In this document: positions 34,735-46,070 of the stretch, piece by piece
Position numbering within the stretch: the stretch's first letter is position 1
Layout: each line of letters starts with the position of its first letter
Assembly: GCA_963970005.1 (NCBI GenBank)
Contig: CAXAMN010006513.1
Coordinates: 122,142-186,141 of the forward strand
Direction: 5' to 3'
From: Durusdinium trenchii
Taxonomy: Eukaryota; Sar; Dinophyceae; Suessiales; Symbiodiniaceae
DNA: 64,000 bases
Notes under the pieces: generated by a model
Databases searched by the model: none
Told to the model about the DNA's origin: nothing
What the model saw: only the letters and a program-made list of their open reading frames with translations
Program-made: the position numbers and the translations under genes

Positions 34735-35136
34735 AGGAACCGACGTGCGCCGCTACGTGCGCCGGCGTGTGCCAGGACACCCAAGACGTCGGTGCCCTTC
34801 ACGGTACACTCCTCCGGACTCTCGAAGACGTTGATGCCTCATCAACGGTCTCTCCCCACGGTGTCTCGCCACGCGAAGAAAAGCCCCGGTCACTGGCTTT
34901 CTCCAAAATGGTCCGGCTGGAAGCTACCGGGTCAAACTCCAAGCAACACCCAGTTGGAGTGGTTTATAGACCCTGCCAACCAATAACCATCCGTTGGGAG
35001 GTGCTGGTTCGCAGTTCGTCCTGGTTCGCACCAAGTGGCTCCGGAACTGAGTAGTGAGGGTGTGCTCCTGCAAAATCAAGCTTTCCCGGCTGGACTTGCA
35101 GCTCTCCATTTCCTGGCAAGTCCAGACATTCTGCAT
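34735..35136 (-). CDS. Unrecognised exons
   Basis: Two exon-like segments: 35125-34975 (ELQVQPGKLDFAGAHPHYSV, then GANQDELRTSTSQRMVIGW) and about 34840-34740 (INVFESPEECTVKGTDVLGV followed by LAHAGA). Composition and third-position GC fit coding sequence. I cannot name the product. Confidence 0.4.
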
Positions 35137-36619
35137 TCCAAAATTGTCTCCACTTGCAGGAGGTCAACATGATTCGGGACCATAACATACTAAACTCGAA
35201 GACCGCAAAGCCAAAATATAATTACCTACAGTACTCAGTACAATCACAAGAATGGGCTCATATGCCAACTCCCGGCATTGGAGGAGAGCAAATGGTCTAT
35301 CATCGAAACCACTGGAAGGGGCCCTGCTTAAGCTGCAGAAAGAAGTGCCAGGCGATCTGGGGCTCATACACATACAACTCCATCCTCCGTCTCAACCGTA
35401 TCGCCACCAGGCATGGACCGTCTCAACAGCGGGGAGACCCCAAAACCGCCAAGAAATCGGACACAACACCGCCTTGACTTTGGAGCTTGCAACACTCTAC
35501 CCGGACCAACATATGGGTTTCAGCAAAAGGTCCTGCGTACACTTTGTTGCAAGCCAAACCACCCTCTTCTGGGAGAGGTACGGCTCAAGAATGGGAATTT
35601 CCATGTGTTTTTCAAATTGGCCATGATTGGCACAGCTTATTGATCCTCTTTTCTGCTTTGCTGAGACCGTCCGAATCTTTGGATTGCCGCTGGACTCACG
35701 CAAAAGCCCCACCTGTTTTCGAGAGCTGATCTGCGAGCGGCAGCTCGAGTGCGCCTGGCGCGAGTGGTGAATCCTTCGTCCACATGGCACAACCGTGGGG
35801 TACCATGTAAAGATCCAAAAGGTCCATGTCCATTTCAGTGTCTCAAACCAATCTTCTGCAGATGGCGTCCATGAGAATGAGCACGATACCCAAGAGTTAG
35901 CGATGGCCTCCATCCCAATTGAATCTTGCAGATCTCCCCACGACTCCCAAGAGGCACCGAGAGGCCTCCGACCGACCGACGTCCCGCCTCTCGCAAGGGC
36001 GTGAAGTCCCCATTGAAGCCTCGCACCGGCGCAGCGTTCGGTCGCAAGACCCGTTCGATTTCGACCCAAAAGAATCCCCCCACACGAGACCCAGGACGGA
36101 GAGAGCATGTGTGTGTGTGTCTTTTTCGTTGTCTTCTTCCATTAGTGCCAACATGTGCCAACATTATACTAAGAACATGCCCAACTCATGACGTACCACC
36201 AGGAAGCCCTTCATCAACAACTTGGGCCGCATTTCTGCATGAACATTTGAACATCCTCTCTCTGGTCCATCGTCCGTCAACCATGCCAACTCACCATCCA
36301 ACACCCGACACCAAGGTGACTCGGTCACCGATACACCAACGCCCGGTGACGACCGGTCGCCTGAGGGGAGAAAGGTGGTGTTGCTGCCGTAGACCGGACA
36401 GCCAGCAGAGAGATTGGAGAAGGAGGCCTCGAGTCGAAGACGCGACGCTTTGAACATCCATCCGGCAGAAGGAACATCCATGCGGTCGAGCACATGAGGC
36501 CAGCTGTGTGAGTGTATGTGTGTGTATGTGTCCCAGTGAGAGAAGAACTGTGCCTTCCTACACAAACAAGAAGAAAGGCAAGTTCTTCCTGCTTCTAGCC
36601 CAAACAAGATCGAGCTGAG

Positions 36620-37709
36620 ATGACCTGTTCCTTTCGCCGTTTGTCCTCGAAGCTCTGAGCCTTGCAGCCCTCGTCCACGGTCTTCACTGCTGCGTGGATG
36701 TTGTCTGTCATCTTGTGCAGTTCCTGAAAGCAAAGAAGGGCATCTGGCCAAGCAAAACTCGCACTGCCAAGGGGCTGAAACCAAAATCAACTCTGACAAC
36801 AGTACTGTCTCACACCTGGACACTTCTCGTCTTTCCTCATTCCCTTCTTTCGAAACAACGCTTTGCTCATCCCACTTGCTCATCTCTTCCCACTTGCTTG
36901 TTCGATCACAGGCTTTCAGCCCGACGCCGGGCCATGCCTTCTTGATCATCCCAACAAACTCTGTGATGTTCCCCTCGGCCTGACAGACTCGACCCTCCGA
37001 CCACAGCGTGATTTCTTTGTGCCAAACAAGAGACCCACGAAAAGGTCCGACTCAGTTTGTTCAAGAGGTTCTTTGGTGCACCATGCCCTCACCCGAGAGA
37101 ATTATGGATCGACCAATTTGGAGAGAAGAATGATCCAATCAAATCAAGCCACACTCAGTTGTGGCCACCGCAGCCCGCCTTATTGGAGCTGGTCCTAGCG
37201 AGCTTGGCCTGTTGTGCCAGCATCAGCACCTCAAGCCGTGAAGCCGTGCTTAAAACATCCAAAGTGGTCGGTGATGAGACTTTTGCCAACCGGATAAATC
37301 ACAACAAGAGCAAGTTGTGCGTGCCCAACCATGTCATTCATCATGAGTCCATGAGGAAAGAAGTCCGAATATAGTGTGTGTATGTGTGTATATATATAAT
37401 ATGTATTTTATAGAGGCAATCAGAATCTCTTGATCCAGCATTGTAAATAAGGCATTGTATAATTGTAGAGGCATTGTATAATTGTATATGCTCTTTGAAG
37501 GATCACAAAAAGCCCTGAAAAGGAGGTACACCAAAAGACGGATTCCAAGAGAAAAGCTCCAGAGTCGTAAAAAGAGCACGACTCGTGGACTCCGGATGCC
37601 TATTTGAGAGAAACACATGGTTTTTCTTCCGCTCAGCCACCATCGCTTCCATCTCTGAAGCCTTGCTCTTAGCGGTTCCGTGCCCCGCAGAAGAGGCCAG
37701 CAGGTTCAC
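36620..37709 (-). CDS. Unrecognised exons
   Basis: Three good exon-like segments in order: 37710-37530 (TAKSKASEMEAMVAERKKNH, then RHPESTSRALFTTLELF), 37025-36905 (WHKEITLWSEGRVCQAEGNI, then TEFVGMIKKAWPGVGLKA) and 36740-36620 (LHKMTDNIHAAVKTVDEGCK followed by SFEDKRRKEQ). The middle one has the look of a compact alpha/beta segment. Together they may be one gene continuing to 34.7 or 33.4 kb. Family not recognised. Confidence 0.4.
37370..37412. repeat. TG/TA microsatellite
   Basis: GTGTGTATGTGTGTATATATATAATATG-type simple repeat between putative exons. Similar GT-rich runs occur at 36107-36120 and 36509-36532. Confidence 0.7.
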
Positions 37710-38039
37710 AATGGTGTCCTGCCAGTGATGGGATCGATGATGGTGTCGCTCTCAATCTGGGATGGTGTCCTTTCTTAGAAGGTTCTCAAGGGTTTTGTTT
37801 GAGACTTGTGGATATTTGACTGCTTTCGCCTCATGGACGTATCAACAACGGTCCTGAAACCGAGCTGTTCCCTACAGGTTTAGGACAGGTGATACCAATG
37901 GACTACTCCTAGACTGGTGAGTAGCCTTATGCTTTTGTTGTTCCGACCATCCACAGTTCTTTTGAGTTCCTTGAATTGTTCTTGTATAGTCTAATATGGA
38001 TCTTTAAAACAAAAATCATATGTATACATACATATATTG

Positions 38040-38180
38040 TCCACTGTCCACCGTGGATGATTTGAGAAGATCTCTGGAGAGGGCTCCACTCGCCCTTTTC
38101 GCCGCTGCGCCGCACCTGCTGCAGGCGACCCGGTGCGGCGGCCAACTTCGCGGCCCAGGCAGAGCCGAGGAGCACCACGA
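38040..38180 (-). CDS. Possible unrecognised exon
   Basis: GC-rich minus-strand segment (WAAKLAAAPGRLQQVRRSGE, then KGEWSPLQRSSQIIHGG). It could be an upstream exon of the gene at 37.7-36.6 kb. No domain is seen. Confidence 0.25.
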
Positions 38181-38225
38181 AGAATCGAACCTGGGGCGAG
38201 GCGCTCGAGGAGCCGCCGATCGTAG

Positions 38226-38278
38226 CGTCCTTGTTTTTAGTAGTAAGGCCAGGAGCCCCTGATAGCTTCTTGCTACTG
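38226..38278. repeat. Single GCTACTAG-family repeat copy
   Basis: Contains TAGCGTCCTTG, AGTAGTAAGGCCAGGAGCCC and TAGCTTCTTGCTACT, the reverse-strand modules of the repeat family. No clear flanking duplication is seen. Confidence 0.7.
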
Positions 38279-38388
38279 GAAGCCTTTAAAGGCCCAAGGC
38301 CCCGAGTTCATAGAAATGGAATCGCAGACTTTACAGCTACGAAATGCGATGCTAGGCTGCTAGGCCCTCAGTCCATCCTGCTTGAAGA

Positions 38389-39458
38389 ATGGTGTGCGGT
38401 GTGCACCATGCGTATTTCAAGTTGAGGCCCGAGGACAGAAGATCCTTTGAAGCAAAGGAGCTGGAATGGTGCGAAAGGTATCGCAAAGTTGTTTGGTTTC
38501 AGAGCAAACCAACACCTGTTTCTAGCTATGTTGGGGTCATTGAGTCATTGAACGGCCCCTTTCAATGGCCTCCAGAGCTAGGGAAAATATGGACCAAGAT
38601 TGCAAAGCAAGCATGTGTGGGCTATGGATTTCAGGCAAGGCACCAAGCATGGCAGCTGCATTATGTCCCAAGCGACGAGCGATGCTACTCCGCTCAGGAT
38701 GCTACTGAAATTGGGAGCCGAAACGGGCGGCTGCCAGAAAGCCATGTGTCACATGCTGCCCTTCGTCGGAGAGGTCCACCTGAAGAAACAAACGGTGTGG
38801 CTCAAACAAGAAGTATAAAGAAGGCGGTCAGCAGTGGAGGTCTTTGGGGTGCAACACGTCGTAAATCGGAAATCATCGTATTCTTGGACAAACCATTCAT
38901 TCACGGGCTAGGCAGCTCGCTTGGGCGGCGTCCTTCCCAGGAAAAGTGCTGACTTCATTGGTTTCAAGCCTGAGAAACCAGCTTCAAGACCTGTTGGATG
39001 CCAAGTGGAGAGGTTGCAAAACTTCCAAGAAAGAACTCCAAAACATTCCAAGAGTCCTCAAAGGCCCCAAATCTGGTCCGGAAATTCTCCCACTCCATCC
39101 AAACCATCCAGACCAACCAAGGCCCCCAGACCCCAACGGCTGGGTGGTCGTCGGGCGGTGGCCACGGAATGTTTTGGCCCATGGCGACGCTCGAAGCCTC
39201 AGGAAAGCGCTCGGGCGGTCCTCGGTGATGTTTTCCAAGTCTCAAAAGCACTCCAAAATTCAGTTGGCTCAGACTGCCAAATCTGAGGACTGGTTCAGTC
39301 TGATTTTTTTAGCTGGACGAACTGGTGAAGAAACTGACTTTTACCTCTGCCGTGGTTTCCCTAAGCCATGGACCCCATTCGCTACGAGGCACCGGAGCCG
39401 TCTCCCGCAGCTCCTATCACAGGGGAGGCCGTTTGGAGCTGCAAATCCTGAAGTTTAG
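38389..39458 (+). other. Long open frames on the plus strand, nature unknown
   Basis: Overlapping plus-strand frames of 187 and 170 codons (38389-38952, 38946-39458) contain peptide-like text such as SYVGVIESLNGPFQWPPELG and KIWTKIAKQACVGYGFQARH. They oppose the strand of all recognised genes. There is no recognised domain. They could be a relic of an inserted gene or chance. The region 39460-40260 shows nothing I can support. Confidence 0.25.
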
Positions 39459-40299
39459 ACCGAGCCGCGTCTTTGCTGGTGTTTGTGGATTTCTTGGATA
39501 CCCCTTTGGTTTTTCACGCCAGGTGCATGTTTGGCCATGACCCCACCTCAGCCATCGCAGAGGTCAACGTCTCCGATGCCTAGGGAACCAAGCAATGCTT
39601 GGAGTCGGCATGCGGCATTCGTGTGAGAGGCATTCGGGTGTCAGCCATGCCAGTCCAAAAGAAGCAACATGGGAGACCTGACCAATTCAGTTCATGTGCT
39701 GTAGCCAAATAGATCGCTTCTACAAATTGCCCCATGAGTATCAATCGTCTAGCTATTGCTAGTTATTGACTTGGCAACGTTGGGAGCCTTTCCGGGGTCC
39801 TTCCTGGGCAGCCGACATGCACCGGAGATTCACGAAGAACACGTGCGGAGCCGGGCGTCTGTGGCCTCTGCTTCTTTCATTCTGGATCGATTCAATGCAC
39901 AGACGGCTTTGACTGGGGGTCATGTGGTCTCCAAAAATCCCATGGCCAACACAAAGGGCACATGCAACTGCTTGCTACTGCTCAGCCAGTCCCGGACCTC
40001 TTCGGCTTCGAGGGCTGCGAAGGATGCGGCCTTGGTAGGGCAGAGGATTTGCCTTGAGACTTCAGACTTTTGGGCATTGTTGATTGTTGATGGACAAAAT
40101 CCTCCACCATCGGTGAAACATGATTGCTCGTCCTGTATCCTTTTCTCTATCCGTCTGGGTTGTCAAACCTACAAATTAGCAGGGAAGAATCGAATCAGTT
40201 GTTGTGATCCCTTGAGTCTAGAGTCTAGAATTTGCATGTGGACTGGACCAAGAAACTTCTGAAAATTCCAAGAAATCTTGATCGGTAGAATCTCCGACA

Positions 40300-40560
40300 T
40301 CACCCGTGGGACACATCCAAAGAAACACCCAGACTCCGCCGACCTCGGGGCACCCCTCGGAGCACCGCCGATGGCCACCACCCCCCTCCACAATGATCTC
40401 CGCCCTCTTTCTTCCCCGCTGCACGCTTCCCGCGCTTGCGCGGCACGTCCAGGTCTTCCGCACCTGCCGTGCTCCCGATCCCGACGTCGACACCGCACTC
40501 GGCGAGTCGAGTCGGGAGTTGGCGAGGCCGTGCGGCCGTGCCGACGTCGGCGACCCCATT
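40300..40560 (-). CDS. Possible unrecognised exon
   Basis: GC-rich minus-strand segment with one reading (LAECGVDVGIGSTAGAEDLD, then VPRKRGKRAAGKKG) that has an acidic then basic tail. Other frames are open too. It lies downstream of the actin-related gene and could be its last exon or the next gene. Confidence 0.2.
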   Translation of the reverse strand, partial: NGVADVGTAARPRQLPTRLAECGVDVGIGSTAGAEDLDVPRKRGKRAAGKKEGGDHCGGGWWPSAVLRGVPRGRRSLGVSLDVSHG

Positions 40561-40864
40561 GGAAAAGAAACCCTAGGCGCGTCGCTGGACTGGCATTGTT
40601 CGGACATCTTGGAACGATTTGGAACATCACCATTCGACCTTTTGCTGTGAAGTGGTGCCACATGGAGCCTGATCCGGCAGGATGGGGGGCCGAGAGTCGA
40701 TCTTTTCCCAAACACCATCCAGACCGGGACCATTTTAAGCTTCTGAAGAGATTCGATAGACCAACCACCCGTCACCAGACCTGCCATTCTCACTTCGCAC
40801 ATCTTCACACCTGGCACCGGCAGTGCTCCATGTTGAGGTCGCTTGGTCCTCGCTCTGGTCAATG

Positions 40865-41060
40865 TGGGGCCTGCTGCAGCTTTCGGCCCGGGCACTGGCG
40901 CATCTGCTTTCGGCTTGGGCACTGGCGCGTCTGGGCTGGAGACGATCTCCTCGGCTGGCGCCGAGGCGATCTCCCCAGAGCCTTCGTTGCTCCACAGGCC
41001 TTCCGCATGCAAGGCATGCTGGACAGCACCTGGCAAGGACATGCGGCTAAGAACGAAACC
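40865..41060 (-). CDS. Pro/Ala-rich exon, possible tail of the actin-related gene
   Basis: Reads VQHALHAEGLWSNEGSGEIA, then PAEEIVSSPDAPVPKPKADA and PVPGPKAAAGPTLT. It includes two DAPVP-x-PK units, a disordered Pro/Ala/Lys repeat. It follows the last actin-fold exon (41198) on the same strand without a recognised new gene start, so it may be a C-terminal tail. That is inference. Confidence 0.35.
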
Positions 41061-41197
41061 CGCCAGACTGCATTTGCTACATGGTCCCAAGTTCCGGTGA
41101 AATGTCAGCCTGTCATTGAACAACTTGATGTCCTTCAATCCCTCCAAATCCGGTTGCATTCTTTCGACCCAATTCCCCCACACCGAAACCACCACAC

Positions 41198-43712
41198 CTC
41201 GCCACACGGACCACTCAGGCTCCTCCTCCTGCAGCAGCTCCACTGGCCACTCCTCCGGCAGTTCCTTCCGCAGCTCTCTCTGCAGCCGCGGAAGAAGACC
41301 CTCCAGGCGCGCCAAGCCGCCGCAGAGCACCACGCGGCCCAGGTGCGGTCGCCACAGCTCCTCCGGCACCGCCCGCACGGCGGACACCACCAGCTCGGTC
41401 ACCTCGCACTCCCGAGCTTGAAGCCCCCCGGAAAGGGAAGGTGGTTGGTTTCACAGCTCCTCCAGCTGCAGGTTTCGTTCGGGGTTTGGGAACCGGAGAT
41501 TTTTCGGTTCGGTATACCAACCCTTCGGTATACCTGGTCTTTGGCCTTCGACAGCGAAGGAGTTGCTCGCAGCATCGAAGAGGCATCCCATTTGGTCTTT
41601 GTTTCCAAGGACGCTACTAGCAGCTCCTGGCCTACTACTAGGAACAAGAAGCTACTAGGGAGCAAAGGGCATCGCTACTAGGAGCAAGGACGCAATCCTC
41701 GTATGGCTCGACAATTGGACACCTCTTTTCGGCCCAGCCACGCCCGCACAAGGGATGCCGTAGTCTTGTGGACGGAAGAGCGCCTGACACGTGTAGCGGA
41801 AACCCAGTAGGGGTGGTTGATAGCGACTCCTTCTACAATTCTACAAATTTGCTTGAAACCATAAACGGGTCTTTCTTCTGAACCCGAAGGCCTCTGGCAT
41901 CAGCCGTTCCAAGCCCAAGATCAGCTTCTGTGCCTCCTCTTGAAGTTGCCGGTCCCAGGGACTTCACAAAAAGGGTAAAACGATACGCGCTGATTCCCAC
42001 GAGTTTGTGAGTCCAAACCGCGTCGGAAGAAAAACATCCAATCATATCCCATCTGCGATCCCGTTGAATCCCATGTCCTCCTTTTCTTCCTTCTCTTTCT
42101 TCTCCTCCACTCCTTTCTCCTCCTTCGCAGCTGCCACAAAGCCTCGAGATCCTCTGCGAAGATCCGGCAGCACGTAGGTGACGGCTGAGGGCTCCCTCTT
42201 GGCTTCGTCGCTCTCCATCGGCACATAGCAGGTGGCTTCCAAGATGTCCTGGACCACCAACCACGCATGGCGGAGATCGAAGTGTCGCAACTTCAGGGTC
42301 TCCAGGAGCAAGTTGGTCAGAACCCGACCTCAACCACAAAGGTGTTGGGGGGGGGGACAGGCAGGAGACGATTGGGAGGAAGAGGAAACTGAACAAATGG
42401 GACGATTTGAATCAACTTAGACTCCAATCACACAATGCCATGTCCCACTGCTTCCACTCCAAATGCGTTCTTTCCCACCTCCCACGGGGCTGCGGCGCCC
42501 TGCCGAGCCGATGGCCTTGCCCTCGATGGTGGGCTGAGCAAAGAGCCCGGAGAAGCCCAGCTGGAGCACCGTGCAGCAGGGCGACGGGTGCCTCGAGCTC
42601 CTCAGCGCCTCCAGCTCCGTCAGGTCCGGGAAGGATGAGGAACAGTCGGAGCAAAGTGGAGGGGGAACATGGAACCGTTGGGAGTGAACATCGAACCGTT
42701 ATACAATACAATCCTATAAGAAAAGAAATGCCACCCAAAAGATCGCCAAGCGGAACTAGAAGATTTCACCCCCACGCCAGCCTGGCCCAGGCCCAAACTC
42801 TTGAGGGCCACGCAGCTGGATTCGATGCAGGTGCACTCCAAGAAACCCAAGCCCTCCAACATCACCACCACCTCTTGCACGACCACTTCCTTATGGAATG
42901 TGAGAGTGTGCTCTAAGCTGAGTGGGACAAGTGCAAAACAACTGTCATCGGGGACCCTGGGATTGAACCACATGTTCGCAGCCAGTAGCCCATCCCTTCT
43001 CCAATGAACCATACCCCCTTTCCGCTGTCCAAGCATCCGGCGTCAAGGGCGCCAGCACCGCCAGCACCGCCATCTCTGCGGCCTTGCGCTCCAGCTGTGC
43101 GCGCTGGAGCACGCGCAGCAGAATCTGCCGCTGTTGCGCCAGGTCCAATAGGAGGCCCCGCCGCGTGGGGCGGAAGATCCGGTAGGAGAAATGCTCTGAA
43201 ACCTCCCGGCCAAAGGCCCACTGGCCACCTGAGGTTCGTGGGCATCACTCGTCTTTCGCCACGCCACAGTTCCTCACCCTACACAGACAAGAACTTGATC
43301 AACATCAATGTCTCCCACACTGGCCTACGCGAAAAATCCTATTCGCCTCAGCACCACATTGGACAGCGAAGTCCCGAAAGCTTGCCAAGCATTCCAAGGA
43401 GGTTCCTGGTCACTTCATGTCATCCCAAGCTCCACTACCCATGCAACCAAATGAACCAGGCATGCGACCCGTTTTGAACTTACCGCTGTCCTTGTAGCAA
43501 AGAACCTCAGACACGTCGCCCAACAGCCCCCCTTTATCTTCCCTCTCCACTTGAACAAGCCCAGTCGAACCCGCCGCTCGCGAAGCCGCGCATTCGCTGC
43601 CTTTGGGCCAAGACCGAGCCCAACAGTTCGTCTCACAGTAGGGCTTCAAGGCTGAAGTCAATCCCAAGCGCAGCTCTCCGCCACTGAGGTCTAGCACCAA
43701 CACCGGTGTCAT
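41198..43712 (-). CDS. Actin-related protein, ARP6-like
   Basis: Start ATG is at 43712-43710. Exon 1 is 43484-43712 (VLVLDLSGGELRLGL, the first actin phosphate-loop strand). It splices in frame (GT donor) to exon 2, 43015-43228 (WAFGREVSEHFSYRIFRPTR, RGLLLDLAQQRQI). Exon 3 starts at 42917 (EVVVMLEGLGFLECTCIESS). Exon 4 ends at 42479 (CCTVLQLGFSG, then FAQPTIEGKAIGSAGRRSPV). Exon 5 starts at 42328 (GGRVLTNLLLETLKLRH, and YVLPDLRRG). A short exon near 41938-41890 reads LILGLERLMPEAF. The last actin-fold exon is 41198-41416 (VTELVVSAVRAVPEELW, then GRVVLCGGLARLEGLLPRLQ). The spacing of the YVLPD and ERLMPE motifs matches ARP6, a subunit of SWR1/SRCAP-type chromatin remodellers. Nucleotide-binding residues are partly replaced, as is usual for ARPs. 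Borders of exons 3, 4 and 6 are approximate. Confidence 0.8.
41606..41694. repeat. GCTACTAG-family repeat in an ARP6-like intron
   Basis: Three or four degenerate modules (AAGGACGCTACTAGCAGCTC, GGAACAAGAAGCTACTAGGG, GCATCGCTACTAGGAGCAAG). It lies between the exon near 41.9 kb and the exon starting at 41416. Confidence 0.85.
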
Positions 43713-44169
43713 GGCGAAGGACGCTCAACCAGGTATGCTGGGTGGGTAACTGGCACGGGTGAAGTGCTGGCGCAGTGGTGCTAGCATCGCGAAAAGGACA
43801 TGGCAGGGATAGTCTGAAGGTCTAGGTTTAGGTGTGTTTCCAACTGGAAATCAAGATGCTGTTGAATTCCTCCAAATTCCTCCAGTGATTATATAGAGGT
43901 TCTCTTATAGAGGTTCTCAGTCTCGAGAAATTACGCTACATCCATCTACAAGCAACTGGATTTTGGACCGCATTGTTGGCATTGTTGACAGCATTCCTCA
44001 CACAGCTGTGGATCCCGTGTGCTGAACACTTTCGGAAAGCCCCCAAAAAGATGTCTTTGTTGTGGGGATGGCCCTAGAACGCTAGAGCCTTCAAATGGAT
44101 GCCATGTTTCCAGCCAGCCAACATCAAATTCCCAGTTGGTGGCTCACCTAGGCACCAAAAAGCACCATT

Positions 44170-44530
44170 TTGACCAAGACCAATAGCCACTTCAGGACCA
44201 GAAAGGTGGGTCAGAGTCGAGTCGAACCACGGGAATTGGGTCCATCCACCACATGGACTTCATCGGTGGATCGTTTCGTTTCGCTGGTCCAACCGACCCG
44301 TTTTGACCGGACAGCGGGAGGGCGGTCGCGGTCACCCGACCGAGCCCGGTTCGGCACCGGAGGCCCCGGGGTTCACCCCTCCCGACGAGGAGGAGTCAAG
44401 TCTGTTCATGTTCGATGGTCTTTCGCAAGGCTTCCCCGGTTTTGACCCAGAGCCAATATGGTTTTCATCCTCGATTGAAGTCTATCTTCATCGAAAAGGT
44501 GTTCTCCCCCCTAGTTAAGGCCAAAAACTG
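44170..44530. other. Stretch with no supported gene
   Basis: GC-rich DNA with open frames on both strands but no recognisable protein. The region 43730-44170 upstream of the actin-related gene, which would contain its promoter, has no TATA box or other motif that I can identify. Confidence 0.4.
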
Positions 44531-44698
44531 AAGCAATGGCCACACACCCAGCGATTCCCTTTTTGAAGCATGAAGCCCTGTTCACTGCACCGAACACCGT
44601 CAGTCTTTGGGGCCGCCACGCTGCACCATGGGCGCCTGGGGTGTGCGTCACTTCGATCCAAATCAGTTCGAAGTTTCAGCCGTTTGGCCGTTAATGTA

Positions 44699-44936
44699 CC
44701 ACCTAAGTAGCTTCTTGTTCCTATAGTAGTAATGGCCTCCAACCTAAAAGCTATGGCCTCCACCTAGTAGCTTCTTGCTCCTACTGGTGGAATCACACCG
44801 TCGAATCTTCAGATGGAAGAGAGAGAGAGAGAGTGTTATATATATATATATCAAGCTTCTTGTTACTACTAGCGTGGCACTTGTTACTACTAGCGTGGCA
44901 CTTGTTACTACTAGCTTCTTGTTACTACTAATCGGT
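44699..44936. repeat. Cluster of repeat-family copies and a 21-bp tandem repeat
   Basis: 44699-44790 holds two GGCCTCCA modules with TAGTAGCTTCTTGCTCCTA. An AT run is at 44836-44851. Then 44854-44932 holds CTTGTTACTACTAGCGTGGC(A) as two full 21-base units plus two partial ones. All parts share the TACTACTAG core of the dispersed family. Confidence 0.85.
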
Positions 44937-45132
44937 GGTGACATGGATGAGATGTCTCAAAAACTCTGTTCTGCGAACTACATCCGAGCAACAGCGTCTT
45001 TCTGGAACGAGTTCTGCAATCAGATGCAATCAGCCCATGGTTCATACTGAGTCAAGACCTCAGAAATGAGCGGATGGTGGATGACCATCTCTTTCATGTT
45101 GATACAAAACTGTCCTCAATGGGAGGGAAGGA

Positions 45133-45324
45133 CTATTGCTTTGGGTCCGTAAAATCCAGTCTCTTGGCAATCTCCCAGTCTCTGGGCAGCTCATTCGCCC
45201 AAGAACCACGGTTTTCAGGGTTGCAGGGCTCTTCATAAACTCGGCGAGATCTTTGGCCTGCCTTCGAAGCCAAAGTCCACACAGCGCCTGCACGTGTAAC
45301 TGTGGGAAAAGCCAAACAACGCAC
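45133..45324 (-). CDS. Unrecognised exon
   Basis: Reads TVTRAGAVWTLASKAGQRSR, then GSWANELPRDWEIAKRLDFT. The 64-codon frame has a convincing amino-acid mix. No domain recognised. The spacer 45330-45780 shows nothing clear. Confidence 0.35.
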   Translation of the reverse strand: MRCLAFPTVTRAGAVWTLASKAGQRSRRVYEEPCNPENRGSWANELPRDWEIAKRLDFTDPKQ

Positions 45325-45789
45325 GATTTCTGAAAGTGCTCACAGGCTGTGATTCAATTCAGGCAATATGGGGCAAACATGGCATCTGAAGCAATGTGTT
45401 TTATTGACCTTCCTCATCCTTCCTCATGCTCCAAGTGTTGATTGGTTTGGCTTCATGAAGACCAAATCATTCAGATGCGCACCCAATCAATCATTGTGCC
45501 AAAACCTGTGAATTTAGGTCATGCTTCTGCTCTGTAAGTTTCGTAGTGTTCCTAAGTTTGGATTGCTTGTCTCGTTTTCCTCAGGCTGTTTGCAAGGGAA
45601 GCGCTTGATCAGAAGTAGATCAATAGATGCTGTGCTTCTACTTCAAGTTAAGCACAGTTAGGGCTTGGTTGCAGACCTGAAACGTTCTCAATCAAACTGC
45701 CACATTGGATGTCTCGAGTATGTTAAATCAAGTACACGGGGCAATTTTGGACATGTCGTGTCATTCTTGCAGTTATACTGGCGTAAACA

Positions 45790-46070
45790 CATCACAATCA
45801 CTGAAAAACGGTGTGTTAGTGCGACACTGAGACACAATGCGTTTCCTCAATTCCGAGACCCCACACAGCTTCTTCCTGTTCGTTTTCGCAAACGATGTCT
45901 TTTCTGGCGCCTCAAGGCGGGTACCATCTGTGGCCAGTAGAGCAAGAACCGAGTGTCGACCTTCGGGCCGAAGTGGCTCACCTCGCGGCTTCAGCGGCGC
46001 GAGCTTCGGCATATGGTCACGGCCGCGCTGAGTGGCACGGGTCATGGAGAATTGGTTCCTGCATGTTCCA
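45790..46070 (-). CDS. Unrecognised exon
   Basis: Reads FSMTRATQRGRDHMPKLAPL, RPEGRHSVLALLATDGTRLE and KTSFAKTNRKKLCGVSELRK. It is basic and possibly DNA- or RNA-binding by charge alone, though no motif supports that. It is probably part of the same gene as the exon at 45.1-45.3 kb. Confidence 0.35.

Noticed and set aside
40278..41681. 467-codon open frame on the plus strand
   Set aside because: It lies antisense to the actin-fold exon at 41198-41416 and the Pro/Ala-rich exon. Its length reflects high GC at third positions of the real minus-strand exons. No domain.
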